Shown here piece after piece: positions 10,396 through 18,686 of a stretch of DNA of 64,000 bases. A program made the translations under genes and the position numbers. Source of the stretch: Halomonas alimentaria (GTDB taxonomy: Bacteria > Pseudomonadota > Gammaproteobacteria > Pseudomonadales > Halomonadaceae); contig NZ_WUTT01000001.1 of assembly GCF_009902005.1 (NCBI RefSeq), positions 1,140,446 through 1,204,445 on the forward strand, read 5' to 3'. Every line of letters starts with the position of its first letter. Position 1 is the stretch's first letter. The notes beneath the pieces were generated by a model that was given only the letters and a program-made list of their open reading frames with translations, was not told the origin of the DNA and did not search any database.

Positions 10396-10705
10396 GTTAA
10401 ATCCTTTCGCGCTTAGCGCCTTGCAAAGTTCCTGGTGTCACCCAGATGTATAGCGGGTAAAACAAGAATGATCATACAGGCGGTCGAAAGAATTCGAATG
10501 CTGCTGAAACCATGCTGCTTGCCAACCTACTGACGCTACAGTCTCATTCCTGGCGGCTCGGGTCAAAGGCTTTCGTGATTTATTTTTCGGGGGGCCGGCA
10601 GTGGCTGCCCCGCCGGTGGTTCCTGAACCGCGATCACGCTGTTTCCATGGGCATGCACTTGCTAGACTTCGCCGTTGATCCTGCGTCCCCGGAGAGGCAC
10701 GCCGC
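10396..10705. other. Divergent intergenic region, csp leader and scpA promoter
   Basis: 310 bp without a gene. On the minus strand it should hold the csp promoter and 5' leader. Candidates are TTGACC with a 17-bp spacer and GACTGT, or TATGAT near 10470; neither is convincing. On the plus strand GGAGAGG at 10691-10697 is the scpA ribosome site. No other structure was resolved. Confidence 0.5.
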
Positions 10706-11623
10706 GTGAGCGCTACCCCCGATACCACCAGCCTCGCACAGACCGCTGCCGATGCCGGCCCCGCCGGGGTGCTCGGCAGGCTGTTCGACGAGCCGATCAC
10801 CGAGCTGCCGGAGGACCTGTATATCCCGCCGGAGGCGCTGCGCGTGTTCCTCGAGGCCTTCGAGGGGCCCCTCGACCTGCTGCTCTACCTGATCCGTCGC
10901 CAGAACCTGGATATCCTGGCCATCGACGTGGCCGCCATCACCCGCCAGTACATCGAGTACGTGGAGCTGATGAAGGCCATGGAGATCGAGCTGGCCGGGG
11001 AGTACCTGCTGATGGCGGCGATGCTGGCCGAGATCAAGTCGCGCACCCTGCTGCCGCGCCCGCCGAAGGAGGGGGGTGACGATGAGGAGGAGGATCCCCG
11101 GGCCGAGCTCATCCGTCGCCTGCAGGAGTACGAGCGGCTCAAGAATGCCGCCGAGTCGCTGGCCGAGCTGCCGCGCCTGGGACGTGACTGGTTCCCGGCC
11201 CGGGCGGCACTGCCGCCGCTGGAGAGTCGCGTGATCCACCCCGATGTGGGGCTGGATCAGCTGCTGGGAGCCCTGGCCGGTATCCTGCGCCGTGCCGAGC
11301 TCAATCAGACCCACCAGATCAGCCGCGAGGTGCTCTCGACCCGCGAGCGCATGCTGGCGATCATGGAGCGGCTCGAGGGTGGACGTTTCACGCCCTTCGA
11401 GGCGCTGTTCTCCCTGGAGGAGGGGCGCGCCGGGGTGGTGGTCACCTTCATGGCGATTCTCGAACTGGCCAAGGAGGCGATGATCGAGATCGTCCAGAAC
11501 GCGCCCCTGTCGCCACTGCATGTGCGTGCCCGGGCCGCTGCCGCCGAGGGAGGTGATCTGGATGATCTGGAGGGCGAGGGGGAGAGCGCCTTCGAGGAGG
11601 ATCATGAGGAGGGGATGCCGTGA
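10706..11623 (+). CDS. scpA: Segregation and condensation protein A
   Basis: Kleisin subunit that bridges the SMC heads in the chromosome-organising SMC-ScpAB complex. The product is 305 aa. After a variable N-terminus comes the hallmark kleisin segment VFLEAFEGPLDLLLYLIRR, then IDVAAITRQYIEYVEL and the helix ending in AAMLAEIKSRTLLPRPP. An acidic linker (GDDEEEDPRAEL) and a C-terminal winged helix (PFEALFSLEEGRAGVVVTFMAILEL) follow. The start is GTG at 10706 with GGAGAGG 8 bases upstream. It overlaps scpB by 4 bases (GTGA), so the two are translationally coupled. No smc gene is seen nearby. Confidence 0.95.
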   Translation: MSATPDTTSLAQTAADAGPAGVLGRLFDEPITELPEDLYIPPEALRVFLEAFEGPLDLLLYLIRRQNLDILAIDVAAITRQYIEYVELMKAMEIELAGEYLLMAAMLAEIKSRTLLPRPPKEGGDDEEEDPRAELIRRLQEYERLKNAAESLAELPRLGRDWFPARAALPPLESRVIHPDVGLDQLLGALAGILRRAELNQTHQISREVLSTRERMLAIMERLEGGRFTPFEALFSLEEGRAGVVVTFMAILELAKEAMIEIVQNAPLSPLHVRARAAAAEGGDLDDLEGEGESAFEEDHEEGMP

Positions 11624-12498
11624 CCGCCATGGAGTTTCCCGACGCCCTGGACGAGATCCTCGAGGCGGCGCTGCTGGCTGCCGGGGAGCCGTTGCCCCTG
11701 GAGCGCCTGGAGGTGTTGTTCGATGACCACGAGCGGCCGCCGCGGCGCGCCCTGCGCGAGGCCCTGGAGCGCCTGGGTGTCCGCCATGAGCGCGGGGCCA
11801 TGGAGCTGATCGAGACCGCCTCGGGCTACCAGCTGCGCATCCGTCCACGGCTGTCGCCCTGGGTATCGCGGCTGTGGGACGAGCGGCCCCAGCGTTACTC
11901 CCGGGCACTGCTCGAGACCCTGGCGCTGATCGCCTACCGCCAGCCGGTGACCCGCGGGGATATCGAGGAGGTGCGCGGGGTCACGGTGAGTGGCTCGATC
12001 ATGCGCACCCTGCTCGAGCGCGGCTGGATCCGTGTGGTGGGGCATCGCGACGTGCCGGGACGTCCGGCGGTCTATGCCACCACCCGTGGCTTCCTCGATG
12101 ACTTCGGCCTCAAGACCCTTGACGAGCTGCCGCCCATGCACGAGCTGAAGGAGTTCGAGGAGCCGGAAGCGATGAAGGCGCTCGAGGAGGAGGGCCCGCC
12201 GCCGGCCCAGGCCGAGATTCTCGCCCAGGCGGATGCGGCGCCGGCGGAGGGTGACGAGACGGAGGGTGCCGACGAGGCATCCGGTAGCGCTACACTAGAG
12301 GAGGTGCCTGCCGAGGCCGGCACCCCCGATACGACGGCCGGGAAAGCCGACACAGACCACGCCGGGACGGCGTCCGAGCGGACAGGGTTGAGCTTCGCCG
12401 ATCTCGAGGCTCGCCTGTCCGAACGTGCCCGGGGCCGCGTCGACGATGACGCTGCCCCGGGCACGGAATCCACACCCAGTGAGAACGACGATTCATGA
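11620..12498 (+). CDS. scpB: Segregation and condensation protein B
   Basis: Dimeric winged-helix partner of the ScpA kleisin in the SMC condensin complex. The product is 292 aa. Two winged-helix domains lie in residues about 5-170, with the family signature [26 protein letters not shown]. The remaining ~115 residues are a Glu/Ala-rich, disordered tail ending in [17 protein letters not shown], longer than usual. The GTG start overlaps the scpA stop (GTGA) and has GAGGAGGGG 5 bases upstream. An internal ATG at 11629 is possible but less well spaced. The stop overlaps the rluB start (ATGA), giving a tight scpA-scpB-rluB operon. Confidence 0.95.
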   Translation: MTAMEFPDALDEILEAALLAAGEPLPLERLEVLFDDHERPPRRALREALERLGVRHERGAMELIETASGYQLRIRPRLSPWVSRLWDERPQRYSRALLETLALIAYRQPVTRGDIEEVRGVTVSGSIMRTLLERGWIRVVGHRDVPGRPAVYATTRGFLDDFGLKTLDELPPMHELKEFEEPEAMKALEEEGPPPAQAEILAQADAAPAEGDETEGADEASGSATLEEVPAEAGTPDTTAGKADTDHAGTASERTGLSFADLEARLSERARGRVDDDAAPGTESTPSENDDS

Positions 12499-13346
12499 GC
12501 AATACCAGCGAAAAACTGCAGAAGGTCCTGGCGCGTGCCGGGCTTGGCTCGCGCCGCGAGATGGAGACCGCCATCGCCGCCGGCCGGGTCCAGGTCAATG
12601 GCCAGGTGGCGACCCTGGGCGACCGCATCGAGACCCGCGACAAGGTACTCTTCGACAGCCGTCCGGTGACCCTGCGTGCCGCCGAGGAGGTGCCGCGGCG
12701 GGTGATCATGTACAACAAGCCCGAGGGCGAGCTGTGCACCCGCAAGGACCCCGAGGGGCGTCGCACCGTGTTCGACCGCCTGCCGCGCCTCAAGGGCGAA
12801 CGCTGGATCGCCATCGGACGCCTCGATATCAACACCAGCGGCCTGCTGCTGTTCACCACCGATGGGGAACTGGCCAACCGCCTGATGCACCCCTCTACCC
12901 AGGTGGAGCGCGAGTATGCCGTGCGGGTGATGGGTGAGGTGACCAAGGAGCAGGTGGTGGCCATGGTCGAGGGCGTGATGCTCGACGACGGGCCGGCGCG
13001 TTTCACCGACGTCCAGGAGTTCGGTGGCGAGGGCATCAACACCTGGTTCCACGTGGTGATCATGGAGGGGCGCAATCGCGAGGTGCGCCGGCTCTGGGAG
13101 TCCCAGGGGCTTACCGTCAGCCGCCTCAAGCGGGTGCGCTACGGCAACATCTTCCTCGACAAGCGGGCCAAGGCCGGCGAGTGGGTGGAGCTTACCCAGG
13201 AGGAGGTCGACGACCTGGCCGAGCTGGCCGAACTGCCGACGCGCAAGGTGCCCGAGCTGACCCCTGACGAGAAGAATCGCTGGAGTCGCGATAAGCACAA
13301 GCGCAAGCCGGTGCAGGCGATGCGCAAGCCCAAGCCCCGGCGCTGA
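12495..13346 (+). CDS. rluB: 23S rRNA pseudouridine-2605 synthase
   Basis: Isomerises U2605 in the peptidyl-transferase centre region of 23S rRNA. The 283-aa product has an N-terminal S4 RNA-binding domain (residues 5-65, [20 protein letters not shown]) and a RsuA/RluB catalytic domain with the nucleophilic Asp in [20 protein letters not shown]. The motif [20 protein letters not shown] is the RluB-type signature. A short basic C-terminal tail ([19 protein letters not shown]) follows. It overlaps scpB by 4 bases; the scpB-rluB pairing is common in gammaproteobacteria. Confidence 0.95.
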   Translation: MSNTSEKLQKVLARAGLGSRREMETAIAAGRVQVNGQVATLGDRIETRDKVLFDSRPVTLRAAEEVPRRVIMYNKPEGELCTRKDPEGRRTVFDRLPRLKGERWIAIGRLDINTSGLLLFTTDGELANRLMHPSTQVEREYAVRVMGEVTKEQVVAMVEGVMLDDGPARFTDVQEFGGEGINTWFHVVIMEGRNREVRRLWESQGLTVSRLKRVRYGNIFLDKRAKAGEWVELTQEEVDDLAELAELPTRKVPELTPDEKNRWSRDKHKRKPVQAMRKPKPRR

Positions 13347-13377
13347 TCGTTCGCTGCAGCAGAAGGCAAAAAAATCC

Positions 13378-13406
13378 TTGCCAGGCCGGGGGCATGCCAG
13401 TATTAT
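13378..13406 (+). promoter_or_regulatory. Strong promoter of the tRNA-Lys pair with GC-rich discriminator
   Basis: TTGCCA at 13378-13383, a 17-bp spacer and TATTAT at 13401-13406. It is followed by CTGCCCCCG before the expected start site near 13413. A GC-rich discriminator is the hallmark of stable-RNA promoters under ppGpp (stringent) control, so growth-rate regulation is expected. Confidence 0.8.
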
Positions 13407-13423
13407 CTGCCCCCGTTCGGAAG

Positions 13424-13499
13424 GGGTCGTTAGCTCAGTTGGTAGAGCAGTTGGCTTTTAACCAATTGGTCGTAGGTTCGAATCCTACACGACCCACCA
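13424..13499 (+). tRNA. tRNA-Lys (anticodon TTT), copy 1
   Basis: A 76-nt cloverleaf with encoded CCA. The acceptor GGGTCGT pairs with ACGACCC, the D arm is GCTCAGTTGGTAGAGC, the anticodon loop is CTTTTAA (anticodon TTT) and the T arm is GTAGG-TTCGAAT-CCTAC. It is identical to the second copy 28 bp downstream. Confidence 0.98.
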
Positions 13500-13527
13500 C
13501 TCCGGACTCTGGCTTGCTCGCAAGCTC

Positions 13528-13603
13528 GGGTCGTTAGCTCAGTTGGTAGAGCAGTTGGCTTTTAACCAATTGGTCGTAGGTTCGAATCCTACACGACCCA
13601 CCA
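13528..13603 (+). tRNA. tRNA-Lys (anticodon TTT), copy 2
   Basis: A 76-nt cloverleaf identical base for base to the first copy, CCA included. The 28-bp spacer contains a small GCTTG/CAAGC hairpin that may guide processing. Both copies should be cut from one transcript. Confidence 0.98.
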
Positions 13604-13607
13604 ATTC

Positions 13608-13646
13608 AGACGCCCCGGCCTCCTTGAGGTCGGGGCGTCTTGCTTT
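13608..13646 (+). terminator. Rho-independent terminator of the tRNA-Lys operon
   Basis: A 14-bp stem (agacgccccggcct / aggtcggggcgtct, one wobble) with a CCTTG loop, followed by TGCTTT. It begins 4 bases after the second tRNA. Confidence 0.88.
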
Positions 13647-13776
13647 GGGCGACTGCGGGTCGGGCTTTATGTGCCGAGGTGGTGATTTCTTGACCAGGAG
13701 TGGCCAATTGCCGGGCGTTGTGGGCTAGAATGATCACCAGAGCCGGCAGGCGAGAGACGCGGCCGGGCTCGTTGGC

Positions 13777-13838
13777 GCATCACGCCACGCGGAGTGCGTG
13801 GGGGTGATGCTCCCGTAATACGCAGGGGGAGCCCCTGC
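13777..13838 (+). promoter_or_regulatory. Structured leader of nadA (two consecutive hairpins)
   Basis: Hairpin 1 is GCATCAC (13777-13783) paired with GTGATGC (13804-13810), with an inner CACGC/GCGTG stem. Hairpin 2 is GCAGGGG (13822-13828) paired with CCCCTGC (13832-13838), and it buries the only purine-rich stretch (AGGGGGAG) before the start codon. Regulation through this structure is inference. Confidence 0.45.
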
Positions 13839-13858
13839 CAGTCACAGTGGTAGACACG

Positions 13859-14887
13859 ATGACGATCATGACTTCCCGTGCCCAGGTGCGCGAGCACCTG
13901 ACCCGCACTTACTGCCCTACCCGTATTCCCGCCGAGGACGAGGCGCGTGTCGAGGAGATCAAGCGCCTCCTCGAGGCCCACAACGCCGTCCTGGTGGCCC
14001 ACTACTACACCGACGATGCCATCCAGCAGCTCGCCGAGGAGACCGGTGGCTGCGTGGCCGACTCTCTGGAGATGGCCCGCTTCGGCGCCCGTCATCCCGC
14101 CGAGACCCTGGTAGTGGCCGGGGTGCGCTTCATGGGCGAGACCGCCAAGATCCTCTCGCCGGAGAAGCGCGTGCTGATGCCCACCATGGAGGCGACCTGC
14201 TCGCTGGACCTGGGCTGCCCGGCGGACGAGTTCGCCGCCTTCTGCGACCAGCACCCCGACCGCACCGTGGTGGTCTATGCCAACACCTCGGCGGCGGTGA
14301 AGGCGCGTGCCGACTGGGTGGTGACCTCCTCGATCGCCGTGGACGTGATCGAGCATCTCCAGGCCCGCGGCGAGAAGATCCTGTGGGCCCCGGACAAGCA
14401 CCTGGGCGGTTACATCCAGAAGCAGACCGGCGCCGACATGCTGCTCTGGGATGGTGCCTGCATCGTTCACGAGGAGTTCAAGGCCCAGGGGGTCGAGGAC
14501 CTCAAGGCGCTATATCCGGAGGCCGCGGTACTGGTGCATCCGGAGTCACCTGCCGCGGTGGTGGGGCTGGCGGACGTGGCGGGCTCCACCTCCCAGCTGA
14601 TCAAGGCGGCCAAGGAGCTGCCCAACGACAAGCTGATCGTGGCCACCGACCGCGGCATCTTCTTCAAGATGCAGCAGGCGGTCCCGGAGAAGACGCTGTT
14701 CGAGGCGCCCACCGCCGGCAATGGTGCCACCTGCAAGAGCTGCGCCCACTGTCCCTGGATGGCGATGAATGCCCTGGACAACCTGGCCGACGCCCTGCAT
14801 CACGGCAGCGGCGAGATCCATGTCGACGCCGAGTTGCGTCGCGCAGCGCTAAAGCCCCTGGAGCGGATGCTCAACTTCCAGAAGTAA
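13859..14887 (+). CDS. nadA: Quinolinate synthase
   Basis: Condenses iminoaspartate with dihydroxyacetone phosphate to quinolinate, the second step of de novo NAD synthesis. It carries an oxygen-sensitive [4Fe-4S] cluster. The 342-aa product matches E. coli NadA throughout ([37 protein letters not shown]). The cluster ligands lie in [23 protein letters not shown] and the C-terminal [13 protein letters not shown]. The start is uncertain: an ATG at 13859 is chosen, with GTG 13847 and ATG 13868 also in frame, and none has a normal ribosome site. The leader is structured. nadC lies about 9 kb away; nadB is not seen. Confidence 0.95.
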   Translation: MTIMTSRAQVREHLTRTYCPTRIPAEDEARVEEIKRLLEAHNAVLVAHYYTDDAIQQLAEETGGCVADSLEMARFGARHPAETLVVAGVRFMGETAKILSPEKRVLMPTMEATCSLDLGCPADEFAAFCDQHPDRTVVVYANTSAAVKARADWVVTSSIAVDVIEHLQARGEKILWAPDKHLGGYIQKQTGADMLLWDGACIVHEEFKAQGVEDLKALYPEAAVLVHPESPAAVVGLADVAGSTSQLIKAAKELPNDKLIVATDRGIFFKMQQAVPEKTLFEAPTAGNGATCKSCAHCPWMAMNALDNLADALHHGSGEIHVDAELRRAALKPLERMLNFQK

Positions 14888-14913
14888 GTGCCGAGCTGCA
14901 AGCGCCGAGTGAC

Positions 14914-14950
14914 AAGAACCCCCGAAGGCCAAGGCATTCGGGGGTTCTTT
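14914..14950. terminator. Convergent terminator, nadA / bepA
   Basis: A perfect 13-bp stem (aagaacccccgaa / ttcgggggttctt) with a 10-base loop, then TTCG. It serves the convergent nadA and bepA ends. Confidence 0.85.
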
Positions 14951-14989
14951 CGCTGCGGGCCACATCAGGGTGTTGGCTTGTTCCTGCGC

Positions 14990-16456
14990 TTACTGGAACT
15001 CCTCCAGTGTCTCCCGATAGCCCAGAAACGCCTCGTAGCGCTGTTCGATGCGCGCGGTGGCGGCGTTGTTGCCTTCGCGTTCGGCCACCCGGCGGGCCAC
15101 GCCCAGCTGGCGGATGGCGTCGGTGATGCGCCCGGTGAGCTGCTGGTGTTCGGCGCGGGCCAGGTGGCCCAGGGCCTCGCGACCGCTGCGTCCTGCGGCC
15201 TCGGTAAGCAGCGCAAACACGCGATGATCCTCGGGGCGCCGCTCGGCCAGCTCGCGCAGCAGCCGCCAGGCCTCGTCGGGGTCGCGCTGGAGCAGCGCCT
15301 CGGCAAGGATAAGGGTGGTCGGCACATGCCCCGGGACCAGGCGCAACAGGCGCCGGCTGCGTTCGATGGCGTCATCGGCGTGCCCGGCCTCGAAGGCCAC
15401 CTCGGCCGCCGAAGCCGGAATCAGGGTGAGGTCGGGCAGCTCCCGGGCCAGGGCATCGAGCCGGCGCAGCGCCGTGGCGGTATCGCCTCGCTCGGCGCTG
15501 ATCAGGGCGTCCAGGTAGCGACCCGCCTCCCGGGGTGGGGCGCCCTGGCCCAGTCGCGTGGCGGCCTGGCCGGGGTCTCGCTGGTGAATCGCCAGCAGCG
15601 CCCGGGCGCGTACCAGGTGATACTGCAGGTCCTCACGGCCACCTTTCCCCGCGAGCTGGGCGGCGCGCGAGGCGGTATCGCTGATGCGTGATTCGGTGAG
15701 GGGGTGGGTGAGCAGGAACTCCGGCGGTGTGCCCCCCTGGAGGCTGGCCAGCCGCTGCATGGCGCGGAACATCGAGGCCATGGCCTCGGGGTCGTAGCCA
15801 GCTTCGGCCATGACCTGCAGGCCCACTCGGTCAGCCTCCTGTTCGTAGCGCCGCGAGTAGGCCAGCTGGTCCTGGATGAAGGCAGCCTGGGAGCCCATGG
15901 CCACGCCGATGCCGGCATCCCCCCCGCCTGCGGCGGCGATCAGCATGCCGGCGAGCATGGCAGCCATGGCGGGAACCTGAGTCTGTTCGGCACGGGCCCG
16001 GCCGCGGGTGTAGTGGCGCTGGGCGAGGTGGCCGAGCTCGTGGGCCAGTACCGAGACCAGCTCCGCCTCCTGCTCGGCGAAGGCAAACAGCCCGGCGTTG
16101 ACGCCGATCACGCCGCCCGGCACCGCGAAGGCGTTGAGGCGGTGGCTGTCGACCAGGGTTACGACCAGCTCGCTGCCGCCCAGCCCGCTGTGCGGGGCCA
16201 GCCGCGATACCAGCGATTCGACATAGGTCTGGGCGAGGGGGTCCTGCCACTCCGGGGCGCGGGCGCGGAACTGGCGCAGCCAGGCGCGCCCCAGCCGGTA
16301 CTCCTCGCCGTCGGCGGCTCGGCTGCCGGGGCTCGACAGGCTGGGCAGGCCGGCCTCGCTCTCCCAGGCAGGCTCGGTCCACTGGCCGGTGGCAGGCAGG
16401 GCCAGGGACAGGCCCATCACCAGGGCGATAACGCGGGGGAGGTGGCGCGACAGCAT
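14990..16456 (-). CDS. bepA: Periplasmic M48 metalloprotease-chaperone with TPR repeats (BepA-like)
   Basis: Zinc metalloprotease with a TPR domain that assists or removes stalled outer-membrane beta-barrels such as LptD. The 488-aa product (E. coli BepA 487) starts at MLSRHLPR, with AAGGAGAG upstream. It has a cleavable signal peptide (about 1-25, ending LPATGQ), the M48 domain with zinc motif HELGH (VSVLAHELGHLAQRH) and the downstream Glu ligand in RYEQEADRVGLQ, and a helical TPR region from about residue 300 to the end. The longer open frame to 16801 runs across tusA and is not real. It is divergent from tusA. Confidence 0.93.
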   Translation of the reverse strand: MLSRHLPRVIALVMGLSLALPATGQWTEPAWESEAGLPSLSSPGSRAADGEEYRLGRAWLRQFRARAPEWQDPLAQTYVESLVSRLAPHSGLGGSELVVTLVDSHRLNAFAVPGGVIGVNAGLFAFAEQEAELVSVLAHELGHLAQRHYTRGRARAEQTQVPAMAAMLAGMLIAAAGGGDAGIGVAMGSQAAFIQDQLAYSRRYEQEADRVGLQVMAEAGYDPEAMASMFRAMQRLASLQGGTPPEFLLTHPLTESRISDTASRAAQLAGKGGREDLQYHLVRARALLAIHQRDPGQAATRLGQGAPPREAGRYLDALISAERGDTATALRRLDALARELPDLTLIPASAAEVAFEAGHADDAIERSRRLLRLVPGHVPTTLILAEALLQRDPDEAWRLLRELAERRPEDHRVFALLTEAAGRSGREALGHLARAEHQQLTGRITDAIRQLGVARRVAEREGNNAATARIEQRYEAFLGYRETLEEFQ

Positions 16457-16588
16457 GGACAAGCTCTCCTTCGGGCGAGGCGGGCCCACTCTCTGACATT
16501 GATTCGCCCCGCAAAGTGCCTTTAAATCCCTAGGGTTCCCGCTGCCGGCACGCCGGCGGCGATATCCTGCATTCTTCCGGGAGTCTCC

Positions 16589-16837
16589 ATGTCTCTGCAA
16601 CCCGACCAAGTGCTCGACGTCTGCGGACTGCCGTGCCCGCTTCCCCTGCTCAAGGCCAAGCAGGCGCTCTCCCGGCTCGAGGTCGGCCAGCTTCTCGAGG
16701 TCAGGGCTACCGATGCCGGCTCCTGGCAGGACTTCGCCAGCTACGTCGAACTGAGTGTCCACGAGATGCCGGCCAGGGATGAGCGCGACGGCGTCTACCA
16801 CTATTGGCTCCGCAAGGGCGGGGAGCGCGCCTCATGA
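16589..16837 (+). CDS. tusA: TusA-family sulfurtransferase
   Basis: Small 82-aa sulfur-carrier protein. Persulfide sulfur is carried on the Cys of the CPxP motif (C16 in CGLPCPLPLLKAK) and passed on, for tRNA 2-thiouridine or other thiolations in the best-studied members. A second Cys, C12, precedes the motif. The length is typical of TusA (81 aa in E. coli). It overlaps the next gene by 4 bases (ATGA), a pairing seen in several gammaproteobacteria. Because TusA paralogues vary in target, the exact pathway is not certain. Confidence 0.88.
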   Translation: MSLQPDQVLDVCGLPCPLPLLKAKQALSRLEVGQLLEVRATDAGSWQDFASYVELSVHEMPARDERDGVYHYWLRKGGERAS

Positions 16838-17934
16838 CGCTGCGGGCGGTGCTCAAGGGCTGGGTCGACCACTACCTCTCCGACGAGGAGGCGGTGATCC
16901 TGCTGGTGGTGCTGGTACTGGGCTTCGCAGTGGTGATCTTCCTGGGTCGCATGCTGGCCCCCTTCCTCACCGCGCTGGTGATCGCCTTCCTGCTGCAGGG
17001 GGCGGTGAGCTGGCTGGAGCGGCGACATGTGCCGCACCTGCTGGCGGTGATTCTGGTGTTCCTGGGCTTCATGGGCCTGCTGCTGGCGCTGGCCTTCATC
17101 CTGATGCCGCTGATCTGGAACCAGCTGGTGACCCTGGTGCAGGAGACGCCACGGATGTTCGCCAGTGGCCAGCAGCTGCTCGACGACCTGCAGGCGCGCT
17201 ACCCTCAGCTGATCACCCCGGACCAGATCCAGAACTGGATCGCCACCGCCGGTCGCGAACTGACCCAGTTGGGCCAGCGCGCCCTGACGCTGTCCCTGGC
17301 CTCGCTGGGCAACGTTCTGGGGTTGATCATCTATCTGGTGCTGGTGCCGATCCTGGTGTTCTTCCTGCTCAAGGATCGCGAGCGGCTGGTGGACTTCATC
17401 CTTTCGCTGCTGCCCCGCAAGCGGACCCTGATGACCCGCATCTGGCACGAGATGGATAGCCAGATCGCCAACTATGTGCGCGGCAAGTTCATCGAGATCA
17501 TGATCGTGGGCACCGTGGCCTTCCTCACCTTCGCCTTCTTCGGGCTGCCCTATACCGCCCTGCTCTCGGTAATGGTCGGCTTCTCGGTGCTGGTGCCCTA
17601 TATCGGGGCGGCGGTGGCCACCTTGCCTGTGGCTGCGGTGGCCGGCTTCCACTTCGGCATGACCGACGAGTTCCTCTATGTGCTGGTCGCCTACGGGGTC
17701 ATCCAGGCGCTGGACGGCAACGTGCTGGTGCCGGTCCTGTTCTCCGAGGCGGTCAACCTGCACCCGGTATCGATCATCGTGGCGGTGCTGTTCTTCGGCG
17801 GGATCTGGGGCTTCTGGGGAATCTTTTTCGCGATTCCCCTGGCGACCCTGCTCAAGGCGCTGGTCTACGCCTGGCCGCGGGGGATCAAGCGCCACCGGCA
17901 GGATGAGGGTGGTGAGGTGGTGGTGGAAAAGTGA
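16834..17934 (+). CDS. PerM/AI-2E-transporter-family membrane protein
   Basis: Polytopic inner-membrane protein of 366 aa. The start at 16834 overlaps the tusA stop (ATGA); the longer frame from 16804 lies inside tusA. It has about eight predicted helices, clustered at residues 20-90 (VILLVVLVLGFAVVIFLG; FLTALVIAFLLQGAVSWLE; LLAVILVFLGFMGLLLAL), 160-185 and 215-345, with the family motif PYIGAAVATLPVAAVAGFHFG and the conserved ALDGNVLVPVLFSEAVNLHP. The fold family includes PerM and TqsA. Despite the family name, autoinducer export is not implied. Confidence 0.88.
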   Translation: MTLRAVLKGWVDHYLSDEEAVILLVVLVLGFAVVIFLGRMLAPFLTALVIAFLLQGAVSWLERRHVPHLLAVILVFLGFMGLLLALAFILMPLIWNQLVTLVQETPRMFASGQQLLDDLQARYPQLITPDQIQNWIATAGRELTQLGQRALTLSLASLGNVLGLIIYLVLVPILVFFLLKDRERLVDFILSLLPRKRTLMTRIWHEMDSQIANYVRGKFIEIMIVGTVAFLTFAFFGLPYTALLSVMVGFSVLVPYIGAAVATLPVAAVAGFHFGMTDEFLYVLVAYGVIQALDGNVLVPVLFSEAVNLHPVSIIVAVLFFGGIWGFWGIFFAIPLATLLKALVYAWPRGIKRHRQDEGGEVVVEK

Positions 17935-17963
17935 GGGCCGCCGCGGGGCGGCCCTGGTGGCTG

Positions 17964-18452
17964 TCACGCGCTGTCGAGAGAGCCGTCGTTCAGAGCCTGG
18001 GCCGCCTCCAGTACCTCCTGGGCGTGGTCCTTGACCTTGACGCCGCGCCACTCCCGGGCCAGCTTGCCTTCGCTGTCGATCAGGAAGGTGCTGCGTTCGA
18101 TGCCGAGATGCTCCTTGCCGTACATCTTCTTGAGCTTGATGACGTCGAAAAGCCGGCACACGCTCTCGTCCTTGTCGGAGATGAGGTCGAAGTTGAATGC
18201 CTGCTTGGTCTTGAAGTTCTCCTGCGCGCGGATACCGTCCCGGGAAACCCCGAGGATCACGGTGTTGGCGGTATCGAAGTCCGCCTTGCGATCGCGGAAG
18301 TCGCCGCCCTCGGTGGTGCAGCCGGGAGTGCTGGCCTTGGGGTAGAAGTAGATCACTACCTGGCGGCCGCGGAACTGGGCCATGGTGATCTCCTGGTCGC
18401 CGGTAGCCTGGGCGGTGAAGTCGGGGATGGATTGGCCGATGCTGACGCTCAT
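17964..18452 (-). CDS. bcp: Thioredoxin-dependent thiol peroxidase (Bcp/PrxQ)
   Basis: Peroxiredoxin of the Bcp/PrxQ class, 162 aa, reducing hydrogen and lipid peroxides. The start at 18452 follows AGGAGGC; the frame continuing to 19409 is antisense to dapA and not real. The peroxidatic Cys is C45 (YPKASTPGCTTEG). The resolving Cys expected at residue 50 in E. coli-type Bcp is Gly here. The only other Cys is C99 (DESVCRLFDV), so the enzyme either uses C99 or works as a 1-Cys type. It is divergent from dapA, the arrangement found in E. coli (bcp next to dapA). Confidence 0.93.
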   Translation of the reverse strand: MSVSIGQSIPDFTAQATGDQEITMAQFRGRQVVIYFYPKASTPGCTTEGGDFRDRKADFDTANTVILGVSRDGIRAQENFKTKQAFNFDLISDKDESVCRLFDVIKLKKMYGKEHLGIERSTFLIDSEGKLAREWRGVKVKDHAQEVLEAAQALNDGSLDSA

Positions 18453-18564
18453 GAAAGCCTCCTGGATGAGAACCTGGGTGAGAGTGGCAAGGCGTCGATT
18501 ACACGCAACCGTCGCCTGGCTGTCAAAGCGGGGCGGGGGGAAAGTAGCACCGCCGCTGTACAGG

Positions 18565-18617
18565 CTCAGGCCGCCTGAGTACCATTTGCCCTTTGGGGCA
18601 GTGTCCTGCCCCGTTTT
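18565..18617 (+). promoter_or_regulatory. Attenuator-like hairpins upstream of dapA
   Basis: A terminator-like hairpin GGGGCAG (18595-18601) / CTGCCCC (18606-18612) with loop TGTC is followed by GTTTTGG. Its 5' arm can instead pair with an upstream TGCCC (18587-18591 with 18596-18600), giving mutually exclusive structures. A perfect palindrome CTCAGG-CCG-CCTGAG (18565-18579) precedes them. Control of dapA by this element is inference. Confidence 0.4.
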
Positions 18618-18686
18618 GGCTCCGGTGCGGCCGGGGCAGCGCGCGGCAATCGAACCGGCAGCAGTCGAACCGAGAGGATAGAGAGG

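Noticed and set aside
13543..13728. ORF starting MVEQLAFNQLVVGSNPTRPT
   Set aside because: This is the classic false protein produced by translating a tRNA gene (here tRNA-Lys copy 2).
14990..16801. 603-codon version of BepA
   Set aside because: The extension covers the signal-peptide start and runs antisense through tusA; the start at 16456 has a clear ribosome site and signal peptide.
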